Part shown: piece by piece, positions 24,198-35,155 of the stretch
Position numbering within the stretch: position 1 is the stretch's first letter
Layout: each line of letters starts with the position of its first letter
Assembly (NCBI GenBank): GCA_021234155.1
Contig: JAJEKV010000052.1
Location: 5,988,925 to 6,052,924, forward strand
DNA: 64,000 nt
Direction: 5' to 3'
Source: Isoetes taiwanensis
Taxonomy: Eukaryota; Streptophyta; Lycopodiopsida; Isoetales; Isoetaceae
Position numbers and translations under genes: made by a program
Notes under the pieces: generated by a model
Seen by the model: only the letters and a program-made list of their open reading frames with translations
Told to the model about the DNA's origin: nothing
Database searches by the model: none

Positions 24198-24212
24198 ATG
24201 TCAATGGTAGTT
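23791..24212. repeat. 104-bp near-perfect inverted repeat
   Basis: The left arm 23,791-23,895 and right arm 24,109-24,212 are reverse complements with about one indel (a run of six versus five G/C). The spacer is 213 bp. Weaker pairing continues inward (GGGCAGCGAGAGC versus GGGCAACGAGAGC). The last ~12 bp of the right arm already match the point where the integrase resumes. Confidence 0.9.
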
Positions 24213-25464
24213 CCAAATAAATTTTGGGCTGAAGCATTGGCAACGGCAGCATATGTTCAGAATCGAATACCCATCACCCCACTTGGTGGTAAGACTCCAT
24301 ATGAGATGTGGTTCAAGAAGAAACCTTCCTTATATTATTTGAGAACATTTGGATGCATTGGCTATACCTTTATCCCAAAGGCCAAGTGCCGTAAATGGGA
24401 TGACAAACGCATCAAGACTATTTTTGTGGGGTATAGTTCAATGGCAAAAACTTATAGGATGTATAATCCCACAACTGGCAAGGTAATCATTTCTAGAGAC
24501 GTGATCTTTAATGAGAATATGTTCTACAATGATACAAGTCATGATGAACAACCCCTGCACTTGTGGGAAGCAATGTATCCTCCACTTGATGATCCTAGTA
24601 TTCCAGAGATGACTGATGTTGGCCTAAATCCAATACCATCTCAAGAACCAATATCTGATCCAGAAAATGCAACAGTTGATGAGAATTCTAGAGTTCCTCC
24701 TCCAGAGACTAGACCGTCTTCACCGTTGCAAGATAAAGGAAAAGCTCCCTTCTCTAGCCCTAAGAGGTCTACTTCCTCACGAGTGGCAAATCCAAATAAT
24801 CAAAGCAAAGTATCAGCATCCACCAATGACGCTACAGATACCAGTAGATTTGGAAGAAAGAGAAAGCCCTCATTGAAGCTTTCTGAGTCATCTTTGCCAT
24901 CTATGAAGAGACATTTTGCTAATGTTGTTTCTGCAGATCCATTATCAGTTAAAGCAGCCTTGCAAAGCCCTCAAGTTCCAGAATGGCAAGATGCTATGGA
25001 CTCGGAATATCAATCTCTCATGGATAACCAGACTTGGACACCAACCCCTTCCTCCTGGGCGCAAAGCAATTGGATGTAAGTGGTTATTTAAGTGCAAACT
25101 TAAGGCTGATGGTTCAGTTGACCGTTATAAAGCCCGCTTAGTGGCTAAGGGTTATTCCCAAATAGAAGGCCTTGATTACACTGATACATTTTCTCCAGTA
25201 GTCAAAATGACTTCTTTAAGAGCCCTTTTGACACTTGCAGTGGCACAGGACTTACACATCCATCAAATGGATGTCAAAGCTGCTTTTCTCAATGGTGAGT
25301 TGATGGAAGACATTTTTATGCGTCAACCAGAAGGCTATGTTAGTCCTGGCCAAGAACAATTAGTGTGCAAGCTCCAGAAGTCACTATATGGCCTTAAACA
25401 ATCACCGAGAGTCTGATACCAAAGAATTGACACTTTCTTGAAATCTAATAGTTACAGTTCAAGG
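24198..25464 (+). pseudogene. Copia-1 integrase C-terminal region and partial RT
   Basis: The frame resumes with VVPNKFWAEALATAAYVQNR and the Copia-specific block IKTIFVGYSSMAKTYRMYNP. After a variable linker rich in Ser/Pro comes the RT start (WQDAMDSEYQSLMDNQTW). A frameshift near 25,040-25,080 leads to GCKWLFKCKLKADGSVDRYK, YTDTFSPVVKMTSLRALLTL and QMDVKAAFLNGEL, ending SLYGLKQSPR. The catalytic YVDD block and everything after it are missing. Confidence 0.85.
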
Positions 25465-27584
25465 GCAATTGACCTTGACAAAAGCACTACATCATCCGCA
25501 TATAGAAGTAAAAACACCACAAACCTCTCCAGAACCATACCATCCCAATCCTCTTGTTGATCTATGAATATCCCAAAAAGAGTGGGAGACATGGGGCACC
25601 CTTGTTTTACACCTACGTTGCTTACTACTGGTTCCTGGCCTTCTCTAAAATACGGAAAGGATAGCTGCACAAGTACCTTCTCGTATAGTATCTCGACTGC
25701 CTGCTTTAGCTCGTTTGGCACCCCCAGTTTTTCCATATGTTCCCACAAATTGTCTCTGTCCACCATGTTGAAAGCTTTTGTAAAGTCTACAAATAATATA
25801 TAAAGTGGTTTTCTTGTTTCTATAACTGTATCCATCATCGCTCTCAAAGTAACCAAGTGATCTGTAGTGGACCGTTTGGGTCTAAAACCCGCTTGTCCCA
25901 CAGCCCGTACACCCATGTCCTCTGCCCATCCGCTTAGTTTGCTATTAACCATAGTGGAAAAAAGCTTAGCATATAAGCTGCTGATCATAATCATCCTATA
26001 GTTGCTAGGATCTGATTTATCACCCGCTTTATGCAAAGGGAACAACCCGATTTATTTGCCAATCCCGTGGGAAGCCTTCTCTCAATACCATATTCATCAA
26101 TTTCAGCAATGTCTTGTGTATCTCCTCTCCGCACTTAAACATCTACGCAACCACCCCAAGTTATCTCCGTACTTTCCCATTTGCCAATGCTTCTAGCCCC
26201 CCCTGTATATCTTCCATTGTGAATTCCCATTCTACATTGAAATCTGCTAAGACAGTGTCTTTTATGCCTGGTACGTTGTATATTTTTTTAACTTGACTAA
26301 CTAATGGTTCTACCTCAAGCGGCTCACCTGTTCCATTCTTGGCTTAAGCCTTGCCCAAAATTTTAGGCTCTACCAAAGAAATCTCAATCGATAGATGTGC
26401 TTTTGGTATAAAAACTTTTTTTTTTTTTTCGCCAACTAGTAGCATATATTTCCCTCTTAGCCATGATTTTCTCCTCCCCCCTTGCATGCTTAAATTTTTG
26501 TGCGCTTTTGCTTTGCATTCCTCATCAAACCAGCTGTTGCACGGGAGCCCTTTCAACCTACGTTGGGAAACAAAACATTTTCTTGCAGCCCCTATTACCA
26601 ATTCAGTGAGGCTCACAGTAAGCTCTTCCACCTTCTCAGGCCAATCCTTGCACATGTCACAGGATTCACACACGGAGTTGTACTCCTCAGCTTTGTTATA
26701 CTGCATGTATATCTTCTTACCGGGCTGTCCACCACTTTTCTTGCGGTCTCTTGGCGTTTAATACACATGGTAACAAAGATAGGCACATGATCCCGATTAG
26801 TCCTTTCTTCACCAACGCCTACATCCGAAATAGTTCTCATTAATCTTGGGCTGGCTATCACCAAATCCACCACACTAGCACCTCTACAAGTGGGCTTCTT
26901 GGAGTTCCTCAGATTTTTTTTGGAGACCATTATAGATGACCATATCAAGTCCCCGCATATTTAGTACATGATTCCCTTGTGGTGTGGGCCACCTAATTCT
27001 ATCTGCTGACTCTCTATGCCACCCTAGTTCCTTCATCTCATTTCCATCATTCATTTCCATCCATAAAGGATCTCCTTCAATACTAGTCATTGCTTTGCTT
27101 GCTTCTACGTAGATCCCCGCCATTGAAGTCACCCATTAAGATCACTTCCCCCTATTGCATTAGCTTTAGAACATCTTGTTCTAGATCGAAAAAGGATCAT
27201 CCCTATCTATTTGCCCCGCTTATAAACCGGTGATTCTCGAGCGGTAGTAACACCCACCGCTATGTATATTTTATTCAAAGGTCCTAATATCTCAAGCCAT
27301 ATATATTGCAAAGATTTTATGCCATGTACTAACTGTATCATCCCTCTCAGCTCGTGTTTTATGTAACAAGCAATCCCACCGAATTCTTTAAGCCTCCAAT
27401 GCTTATGATACCATACTGAGTGAAGACATATAAAACCTGGAATGTCTAGTATCCCTTTTTCCTCATTTTCACATGTTTCTAACAGAAAGAAAACATCTAC
27501 TTGTTCAACAATGTCACTCATAGTTGCTACTTTAGTTGAGTTCAAGCTGTTTATGTTCCAGCATATAACCCTGATGGTCCCCAA
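25465..27584 (-). pseudogene. LINE-1 ORF2, 5' part (endonuclease and RT)
   Basis: From 27,584 the endonuclease reads IRVICWNINSLN (metal-binding Asn), FLLETCENEEKG (Glu) and GGIACYIKHEL. The GDFNG block is near 27,140 after a frame break, and DHVPIFV (His) is near 26,790. A linker with WFDEECKAKAHK follows at about 26,530. RT is open at 26,045-25,452: NYRMIMISSLYAKLFSTMVN, GQAGFRPKRSTTDHL, VDFTKAFNMVDRDNLWEH, VKQGCPMSPTLFGIFID and the catalytic LLLYADDVVLLS. At least four frame changes occur. The last 65 bp, which carry the YADD block, are the copy of 20,110-20,174. Confidence 0.85.
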
Positions 27585-27587
27585 TTC

Positions 27588-28349
27588 CTATGCATCTTCT
27601 TCTATTATGACTCTTCCTCTGCGCCAACATGCTTTTTTGCCATTTTGTCTTGCCTCTTTGAAGATCTGGAGTTGTGCTTTGTACTCTTGCAGCTGGCTCT
27701 TAGTGAGATCATCGTTTATCCAGACATTTCTTTTCCCTTTCAGCAGCATTTTCTTTTTCAAAACACTGAGCTTATCCTCCCTGGACCTGAATCGAACTAT
27801 AATGTGCATGTTGCCACTGTTCGGCTTTCCTATGCGAAAAGCCTCAATCACTCCTGCGTCCATAATCTGAAGGTCCTGTTCACAGAAAGCCACAACTAGT
27901 TCTTTGGTCTCCTCCCCGGTTTCTTCGGCCATGCCCACAGTTCTCACATTCAATGCTTTTTCCTTCTTTTCTTGCTCTTCAATATACGCAAAAAGCTGAG
28001 TTCTTACTTCCAGAATAACTTCATTAGTTTCTAACATGCCTGTTGATCCATTGGCCTCATTATTCTGTCTCATCACTGACTGTTTGAATGTTTCCATTTC
28101 AGTTTTCATGCGTTCCTGGAAGCTTTCCAATTCAACTTTCATGGCCTCCTTGCATCTATCTATTTCATTCTGCATATGGGATAACAGAAAGGATTTAAGC
28201 TCATTTACCATACCTTGTACCGAGATCTCCATAGACATTTTCATGGACACTAAGGAATGATCCATTGCTCCGGCGATCCGCCATGGATTCTGCGTGTCTT
28301 GCTTGGTCGGTGCCTCTCGATGTTGTAAATGCAAAGGCACGGATCTCAT
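27588..28349 (-). pseudogene. LINE-1 ORF1 (RNA-binding protein)
   Basis: 253 open codons ending at 27,588, three bases before ORF2 begins. The first half is a predicted coiled coil (KEAMKVELESFQERMKTEME). The second half resembles an RRM plus C-terminal domain of L1-type ORF1: VIEAFRIGKPNSGNMHIIVR, RSREDKLSVLKKK and WINDDLTKSQLQEYKAQLQI. ORF1 binds the element RNA as a trimer in L1-type elements. The first Met may not be the true start, because an upstream frame (28,494-28,201) overlaps with similar wording after a frameshift. Confidence 0.75.
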
Positions 28350-28528
28350 GTTTTCCCTGTTCCAGCACCGATACCATCTGAGTCTTGTGCCTCTGATTTT
28401 GTGACAGAAAAGCTCGGGTCCCCTGTTTTCCCTGTTCTAGTACCGACAGCTCTCCCTGTTCCAGTGTTATCTGAGTCTGACGAAGATGACCCATCCTCCT
28501 CTTTTGTGTCGCGGCCTTCTTTTTTCTT

Positions 28529-28552
28529 AGAGAGAGAGAGATGAGAGAGATG
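28529..28552 (+). repeat. GA-rich tract at the LINE-2/LINE-1 junction
   Basis: AGAGAGAGAGAGATGAGAGA lies exactly where the 3' UTR of LINE-2 (right) meets the 5' end of LINE-1 (left). Both LINEs read on the minus strand, so they sit head to tail across this tract. Confidence 0.85.
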
Positions 28553-28630
28553 AAATTATATTTATTAGGTCTGTGAGACCGCCAGGTCTATAAGACATCC
28601 AGTAAGTACATCAACTATACAACCATTCAT

Positions 28631-30110
28631 CTAATGCATCCTCAATGGAAATGCATTAGTCCCTCCCTTTAACTCACTCAAATCAACTATATTCAATACC
28701 TTAAGTTTTTTCTCTCTACAATCCATTATATCCCCTACATATCGTCGCATAGTTATGCCCGAAAGGTCAAATAACTCGTAAGTATGTGCGCACGAATCTG
28801 ATGCTTTTCTCTGATACTTATATACACGGGGCAATGCAACAGAACATGTATTTCATCTTCAAGCTTGGAACTTCCACAGAGCTGACAGAGGCGTAACTCA
28901 TGTGGGATATTATTCCACCTGCCAACCTCAACCCCAAGTCTGTATGAGCTCAACCTAATTCTCCAAATAGCATGTCTATATCTGGTGTTTATGTGTTCCT
29001 CAAGATACTTATCTGTCTGCATACTAGGATTGACCTGATTTCTATAAAATTCTTTCTTCACTCCACCATCCCTCCAGCTGCATCAAAAAAAGCTTCCTGA
29101 TGCCCACTTTCTTATGTCATCTTTATTTGTTAGCAAATCCTGCATGTGCATTCCCCATTTTGCCATCCATAAATCCACCTCTGCAAACCAACCTTTAGCA
29201 CGAGTTTCCTCCAAAGCCACCCTGGTCAAATTGTTACTCAGCATGGTATATAAAATTTACACAAGGCCTCTGTTTCAAGTGTTAAAATTCTAGACTCAAT
29301 TATCATCATATTGTATGGCGTTTGCACCTTGACCCCTAGCTCTGTTTTAAGAAACCTTTTTTATACTTTTTCTACCCTTTTCCATGTATCAGAAGCTAAC
29401 CCAGATCCCCAAATTTCACAACCGTATAGTATAACAGATCTTACTAATATATTATATAGCATATTTTCTCATGCTGAAATTCCAAATTTTGGCCCTCACA
29501 CAATGGCGCTGCATTGCATATAAAGCTTTAAGTCCTGCATTAAGTTTCTGGTCTACCGCCTGGTTCCAATTGAGGCTTTTATCTACCACTTAACATGATC
29601 GACTTTGGATGCTCCAAAGACTACAACTTTTGTTTTAGATCCTTCTAGAGGTTCTACATAAAGGGTGCCCCCAAAATGCTATGTGAAAGCAAAATCACAT
29701 CATCCGCATATTGGAAAAGCAAAACCACATACCTAGATAGCGGTGTGCCATCCCACCATGTAGTTCAATCCAGTTTTCAAGCTGGTCTATGCAAATTCCA
29801 AACATCGTGGATGAGAGGGGGCACCCCTGCTTCACTTCCATGTTGCTTTCTACTTTTTGCTTCCCTACTGCACGTCTTAACTCTTGGTGTACATTTAACT
29901 CAACCAACCGATTCCATAAATGTTCCATGTTCATCGTATCAAAGGCTTTGCTAAAATCTACAAACACAGCATACAATGGTTTCTTTTTCCCAATAACCGA
30001 GTCTACCATAGCAGGCACTACCAATAAATGATCAATGGTGGATTTCTTAGGCCTAAATCCTGCCTGCCCCATTGCTCTAACATTCATCTCCTCTTCCCAT
30101 GCATTTTTTT
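28631..30110 (-). pseudogene. LINE-2 ORF2, RT palm to C-terminus
   Basis: Open at 30,087-29,695 with MGQAGFRPKKSTIDHL, VDFSKAFDTMNMEHLWNRLV and VKQGCPLSSTMFGICIDQLE. The YADD block is readable in a shifted frame near 29,700. After several frameshifts, 29,061-28,753 gives YRHAIWRIRLSSYRLGVEVG and a zinc-finger-like CQLCGSSKLEDEIHVLLHC. The tail YELFDLSGITMRRYVGDIMD ends at a stop near 28,631. The C-terminal CxxC...H....C is a nucleic-acid-binding motif common in LINE ORF2. Confidence 0.8.
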
Positions 30111-30940
30111 TTGTGAGGGCAAGGTTTTTTTAAATATCTACATCAGGTAAGTATATCCTGGTCGATATACCAAAAAACATAGAATGAGATCCCGAGAGAT
30201 CATATCCATCATGTCGAAAAGAAAAAACATGATCCTTATAAAATGGAACCATGTATCATGTAAGGCAACAAAAGGATCTAAAAAGGGATAATAAGAGTCA
30301 ACATAATATGTTTTTAGACTATTCCAAAACAATAGCATTTCTATTATGCAGCATTGAGAAGATCTTGAATGGTAAGATCTGCAATTTTTTGTTTCCCGAA
30401 CATGTTCAGCATCATATCCAAATCATCACTGGAATAGTTTGTGAAATCCAGTAAGAGCACGACGTGTGCCTCTCTTTTCTGCTGCCACATATGGAACGTA
30501 TTCAAGCTTCAAGCCCATTATACCTCCAGATTTCCTTCCTCTTTAGCAACCTTTTGATGGCTAAAGTATGTATCATTTCTTCTTCTTCAGTTGGATGAAA
30601 AGGTATTCCATCTCTGCTTTGGATAATCTAGTATCCTCATCATCCAAATTCTCGGCTATTCCCATCTCCCTGGTTGGGCTCCCAGCTCTATTGAGTCTCT
30701 TCATAACATCTCACTACAAGAGAAGGGGTTCATTAGTGTCATTAGTTGTATCAATATTTGGCCTAAAATGGCAACTCGAATTTTTTATATAACTGACGCT
30801 ATGGGTGAGGCGACCCGGTGACACAAATGTGGCAATGAGAAAGCCATAAATAATGTCAGCATGTTTGTCACTTATGACGTCAATGGCAATGTCACCTTTG
30901 GTGTCAAATATTGTGTTATAACTTTTGTCACCTACAATGC

Positions 30941-31470
30941 CATCGATCCGAGCCCTCGGATCGACATTCTAGAAGGAGCGAGCATGCATGTCTTGCATGC
31001 ATGCATGCCTTCTCTGGGAGATCGCTATATTAGGTGGGGTTCTTCATCAACGTCTCATCGGCGCTTCCTCTTCTCTCTCAGCAGTAACCTATTTTCTATT
31101 TCTTGAAATCATGCCGGGGAGGGGCTTCTCCTTGCTTGGATTGACCAGTTTGGCGTTTCTTTCATGTTGTGGCATGTCCTTTCTCGGCCTTGCCTCTTCT
31201 TTAGCCATAATATTTTGATCTTCATCCTCGATCCCGTTTTGATATGGAAGTTCTCTTCTATTGGAGGTTTTTGTCGTTTCATGTGAGCTCCTTCTAGAAT
31301 GCCATCATCCGAGCCCCTCGGATCGACATTTCCGAAGGAGCGAAGCATGCATGTCTTCATGCATGCATGCCTTCTCCGAGAGATTGCTATATTAGGCGGG
31401 ATTCTTCATCAACGCCTCATCGGCTTCCTCTTCTCTCTCGGCGAAGAACCTATTCTCTGTTTCTTGAAAC
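30941..31470 (+). repeat. ~165-bp direct repeats with palindromic start
   Basis: Copy 1 (30,941-31,108) and copy 2 (31,304-31,470) both read AATGCCAT, then a small palindrome (ATCCGAGCCC(C)TCGGAT), then GCATGCATG-rich sequence, then CTTCATCAACG(C/T)CTCATCGGC, and finally ATTTCTTGAAA or GTTTCTTGAAA. The spacing is about 363 bp. They could be the terminal repeats of a small element or a segmental duplication. Confidence 0.7.
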
Positions 31471-32058
31471 CCACCCTCCCCCCTTAATTGTTTAATGTAT
31501 TTGTCGCTCGGCATCGTGACCAACCCTCTATTTGAAGAGGTTTTATTTTGTTGTCGCGGCATGCGTGATCAGCCCCTCCACTTTGGGAGGTTTGTTTTGT
31601 CACATTTGTTCTCGTGTTGGTGTTGTGTGTTATAAGGGTTGGCGGCGGCGGTTTTGACTTCTCCATTCGTGGGTTTTTGGGAGCCAATTCTCAAATTTTA
31701 CGTTTGTCCAAGCCCTTGCTGCGGCTTATCACTAGGGTTTTCCTCGAAAACCCGAAGGGCGGGCTTTTTTAATCCCGGTGATAAGCTTTGGCGGCCCACA
31801 AACAAACATCTATTAGTATTGTATTTCATGGGGTCCAAGTTGTATAATTGGGCGTTCCTTTATTTTCTTCATGGGTAGTTCGTAATGCTGCCACCCACTA
31901 TCCACCATTGTAGAAAATCTGGCGAGATGAATGAGAAGCCTATCTAGGGGCTTTTGTCGCTTTTCATCTCGAGCTCCTTCTACAATGCCACCTTTAATGT
32001 CAAATACATAAAACTACATCGAAATAGTTAGTTTGAGAACATAAAATTTATGTAAATC

Positions 32059-32418
32059 TTAGAAGGTTCCTATACTATTCCATTCCGAAGTCATATTTTT
32101 CCCCTTAACAATTTTATGAGCTATGGCTGATATCCGAATGAGATCCAAGAATGTTCTTTTCATCCATATCAACGAGGGTGGGGTGCCATCACCACCCCCG
32201 TTCTGATAACCAATGGCCCCAATGACTAAGAGTTCCCCAGTGGTGTTGATTAATTTATTTCCTGCTTTCAAAATACTGGGTAAATTGATCTCATTTGAAG
32301 CTCCTTTATTAACCTGTGAGGCCCAACTCCAAAAATCCAGCAGCCATGGGCATGTAAAGACATGGTTAGAATTTTTCACTTCAACATAACTGACAATGAC
32401 TGGAAACACTTGAATCAT
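32059..32418 (-). pseudogene. Possible LINE zinc-finger (zf-RVT-like) segment
   Basis: 119 open codons with SNHVFTCPWLLDFWSWASQV, which resembles the segment H..F.CP....W.W of the zf-RVT region at the C-terminus of L1-type LINE ORF2. The preceding Cys pair was not found. The rest (LPSILKAGNKLINTTGELL) is only compatible in length. Low confidence. Confidence 0.35.
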
Positions 32419-32465
32419 ATTTGGATCTATTTAAATTAGTGGCTAGACTCTGGTATATTGCTGCA

Positions 32466-32757
32466 CTAATTTTAGAGTCTAGAATAGTAGCAAAAAGTTT
32501 AGCATAAAAGCTGCCAATCAAAATCATACAACAGTTATGCGAATCTGATTCATCGTCTGCCTTATAAAGTGGAACTACTACTCTATTAAGCTGCCACTCA
32601 GCTGGAAATCCCTCTCTCATTACTGTATTGAACAAGTTTAGTAACGCATCTGCTACTCCATCACCTATCCACTTAAACATCTTGCTACAAGGCAATTAGC
32701 ATCAGTAGCCTTGTTGTTGCATAATTTCTGAAGTCCCCCAACTATGTCATATGTGTG
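32466..32757 (-). pseudogene. LINE-2 ORF2, RT fingers
   Basis: Minus-strand frame with LLNLFNTVMREGFPAEWQLN, VPLYKADDESDSHNCC and SFYAKLFATILDSKIS. This is the RT block preceding the GQAGFRP motif in LINE-1. A frame-shifted upstream part (DIVGGLQKLCNNKATDANCL) extends to about 32,757, where LINE similarity ends. Confidence 0.8.
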
Positions 32758-33206
32758 ATGTTCAAATGTTCATATTCGTGCAGTCCATCGGTAGGCTCGG
32801 ACCGTTGGATGTCTGTTTCGGACGATCCCAACCATCACTAGACGCAACTCATTTTTTAGTAAGTTTTAGTTAACTCTCAGTTTCAAATACACAATTAACC
32901 CAAAGGTTGTGAGGTGCATTGTACATGTGTATGGTACACATATATTGGCATATGTATTTGGGGCTCCTCGCCAGCCATTGGACGCCCTGCACGAATATCA
33001 ACAAAAACAATTGGGGGGTCGGGGGAGTTTAATTTAATAGTTCAATTTCTTAATATGTTTGATGCCCCTTTCAATGGCTTGATGTGCTATATTAATATAT
33101 TTTTATTAATCATAATCTGTACGAAATGAATATAAATGTTGTATGAAATATGTGTTAACGTTGTATGAAATGTGTACGAAAAAAAAAAAAAAAAAAAAAA
33201 AAAAAA
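32758..33206 (+). mobile_element. Possible retroposed copy ending in poly(A)
   Basis: A plus-strand stretch abutting LINE-2 ends in a 28-A run (33,179-33,206). No coding frame is recognised. A terminal A run suggests a SINE or a short retrocopy, but I cannot find target duplications with confidence. Confidence 0.35.
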
Positions 33207-34077
33207 GATGGCCTAGGGGTGTGCATGGGTCCAATTTTTGTTTTTTGGCCCTTTTGGGATGTAAGGGTGGTTCTATATAACACGAGCTCCATGCTTAGAA
33301 AATGTTGCAATGGAACTGCATGGAAAATGGGTCATGGGGTATGAAATAATATAATACAGTAAAGAACATGGAAAATCGTATGTTGTAGAATAAAAGAAGT
33401 GTAAATATCTCTAATCGAGCGCACCTTCTTCTTTGATAGGTCACCTTGTAGCCTCAAATACCTTAGAAATATACCATGGCCTCTCAGGCCATTGAAATAT
33501 ATTTAGAGTCGAAGGCAATCTTGTAGCAAGTAATAAAAATAAAACAAAGATAGATGAATTTTTATGTCCATGTAACAATCATGAATCTTACGCTTACATT
33601 ACAAATTGACAAACAAATATGTAAACAATAATAAAATGTATGCCAATATGCATAATAATATTATTATGTATTCGGGATACAAATTGGAATTACATTTCAA
33701 AATATCTTAAAAATAAGTTTGTCCATTGGCAGCAAGTTAGCTTATTATAACTTGCAACTTTGATCTCCTGTGGAATAACCCTTGCCCAACACGCAAATCA
33801 CAAGTATGCAATCATACAACTTGGAAAAACTTACTTCAAAGCTTTCTTTAGGTGGATACACACGACGAAGAGGATTGCAAATTATGCTTTGAGAGGTATA
33901 TCTTGCTGTTCTTCTTTGAAGGACTATAATACAAGCAAAAGCAACGAGATTCTCATGAACATAGTACTGGACCTTGCTGCCTGCATGAACACAGTATCAC
34001 AGCTTGATACTGGAGCATAATAAGCTATATCGGTATGAACTGTGGATTTGTGAATTCTAGCTCTCATACAAACAAAG
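33207..34077. other. No recognisable gene
   Basis: AT-rich sequence between the A run and the 3' limit of LINE-3 similarity. A plus-strand frame at 33,760-34,020 (86 codons) matches nothing I know. Confidence 0.4.
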
Positions 34078-34496
34078 CTAATCTGCAAATTTACCGTGAA
34101 GATGCAACTCCGTGACCATTTGCATATGTTTTTGATGTAAACACCTCCTTCTCTTCCCCTTGGTCAGCCTAATATATCTCTCTCTTTCCTTACTCTTTTC
34201 TTGTCCCCTAGCATTTTTAAATTTTTGTCTCTGTTGCTTACACTCGGAATCGAACCGCCATTGCAAGGCAATCCTTTCCTCTGTCTATCTATGATAATTT
34301 GCTAAATTTCTGAGTACACTACTATTTTTGGTTGCTTTTTGTGGCCAAGATACCAAAGGAATTTTCTGGTCACAAATTTGTTTATAGACATTCGCCTTCT
34401 CATACCTCATAGCAAGCTTGTGGAGAAAATCTATTACCTTAGCATGTATGGGTTCAACAAATATTGGAACATGGTTAGATTCTATTGTGCTATCTC
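34078..34496 (-). pseudogene. LINE-3 ORF2 linker after the endonuclease
   Basis: From the Copia-2 edge the minus strand gives SNHVPIFVEP (the endonuclease His block). Then, open at 34,266-34,078, it reads WRFDSECKQQRQKFKNARGQ, corresponding to the LINE-1 block WFDEECKAKAHKN. It ends in a stop and unrelated DNA. Confidence 0.7.
34492..34496. repeat. Copia-2 target site duplication, left
   Basis: ATCTC immediately left of the LTR, identical to 40,158-40,162. It is 5 bp, as usual for Copia. Confidence 0.9.
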
Positions 34497-35155
34497 TGTT
34501 GATTTTTTCTTTACCTCGTTAGACCACTTAAGAATCAACCTAGACCTTAAGTGATTTAATTACCTTATATCATAGACAACCTTGAGCTATTCAAGTTTTA
34601 ACCATAGACATAATTTCCCCCTCAAGATAAACTATCATGAATTTCTAGTATACAAGTTTACAAGGTAATGGCCTCTTTGAAAAACACTGTAGCTCGGGCT
34701 ATGACCAATTCACTGTAGCATCGCTGACCACATCTTCAGATGTACATTCCGGCACGCCACCTTCTTCGTATCCCCCTGTCTTCTTATGTATATAGCTGAT
34801 CCGGCGGTTATGGAGCTGGATAAACTTTCCTTCCTACAAATCCGACTGCACCCATATATCCCACAGGCCAAATAGTCCTTTGAGCTTCTGCTCGAATTAT
34901 CCCACATGCTCCACTTGACATTTCAGCTCCATGAACCATTGAACCTTATCTCCATTTTAATTATTCAATTTCATTCAAACAACCAACACTAAGTTCACGC
35001 ACCACAACTCAGCTTACACAAGGGGAGCCACAATATGGTCCCTAATCCCCTTGCTTATAGAACCTGCTAATCTATGAAGATCTTGTCTGTCAGTCTGTTC
35101 TGCTACACAGTATCAACATTCATCCACAAATATCACATGATCTCAATTCTCAACA
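34497..35155 (-). repeat. Copia-2 3' LTR
   Basis: On the element strand it starts TGTTGAGAATTGAGATCATG and ends CAACA. It is similar over its whole length to 39,493-40,157 with scattered small indels. Confidence 0.93.

Larger units (their letters stand above)
20175..25464 (+). mobile_element. Copia-1, 3'-truncated Ty1/Copia retrotransposon
   Basis: Plus-strand element inserted in LINE-1. It has one LTR-like 5' region, a primer binding site, gag, protease, integrase and the N-terminal half of RT. It stops abruptly at 25,464 before the YVDD block, without RNase H or a 3' LTR. It is flanked by a 65-bp direct duplication of LINE sequence (20,110-20,174 and 25,465-25,529), far longer than the 5-bp duplication usual for Copia. 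It is further interrupted at about 22,562-24,197. Confidence 0.8.
30111..32465. mobile_element. ~2.35-kb unclassified insert in LINE-2
   Basis: It separates two RT blocks that are adjacent in LINE-1. It contains two ~165-bp direct repeats (30,941-31,108 and 31,304-31,470), a third partial copy of their left border (about 31,950-32,005), and near its right end a minus-strand frame that may be a LINE zinc-finger segment. I see no recognisable transposase. Borders are good to about 20 bp. Confidence 0.6.
28553..32757 (-). mobile_element. LINE-2, 5'-truncated LINE with a 2.35-kb insert
   Basis: Minus-strand ORF2 remnant in pieces: RT fingers at 32,757-32,466, RT palm at about 30,110-29,695, and the C-terminal region to 28,640. 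The 3' UTR ends at the GA tract 28,529-28,552. ORF1 and the endonuclease are absent. The two RT pieces are separated by unrelated DNA at about 30,111-32,465. Confidence 0.75.

Noticed and set aside
26351-26790. Plus-strand frames of 96-136 codons
   Set aside because: Antisense to the LINE-1 ORF2 linker on the minus strand.
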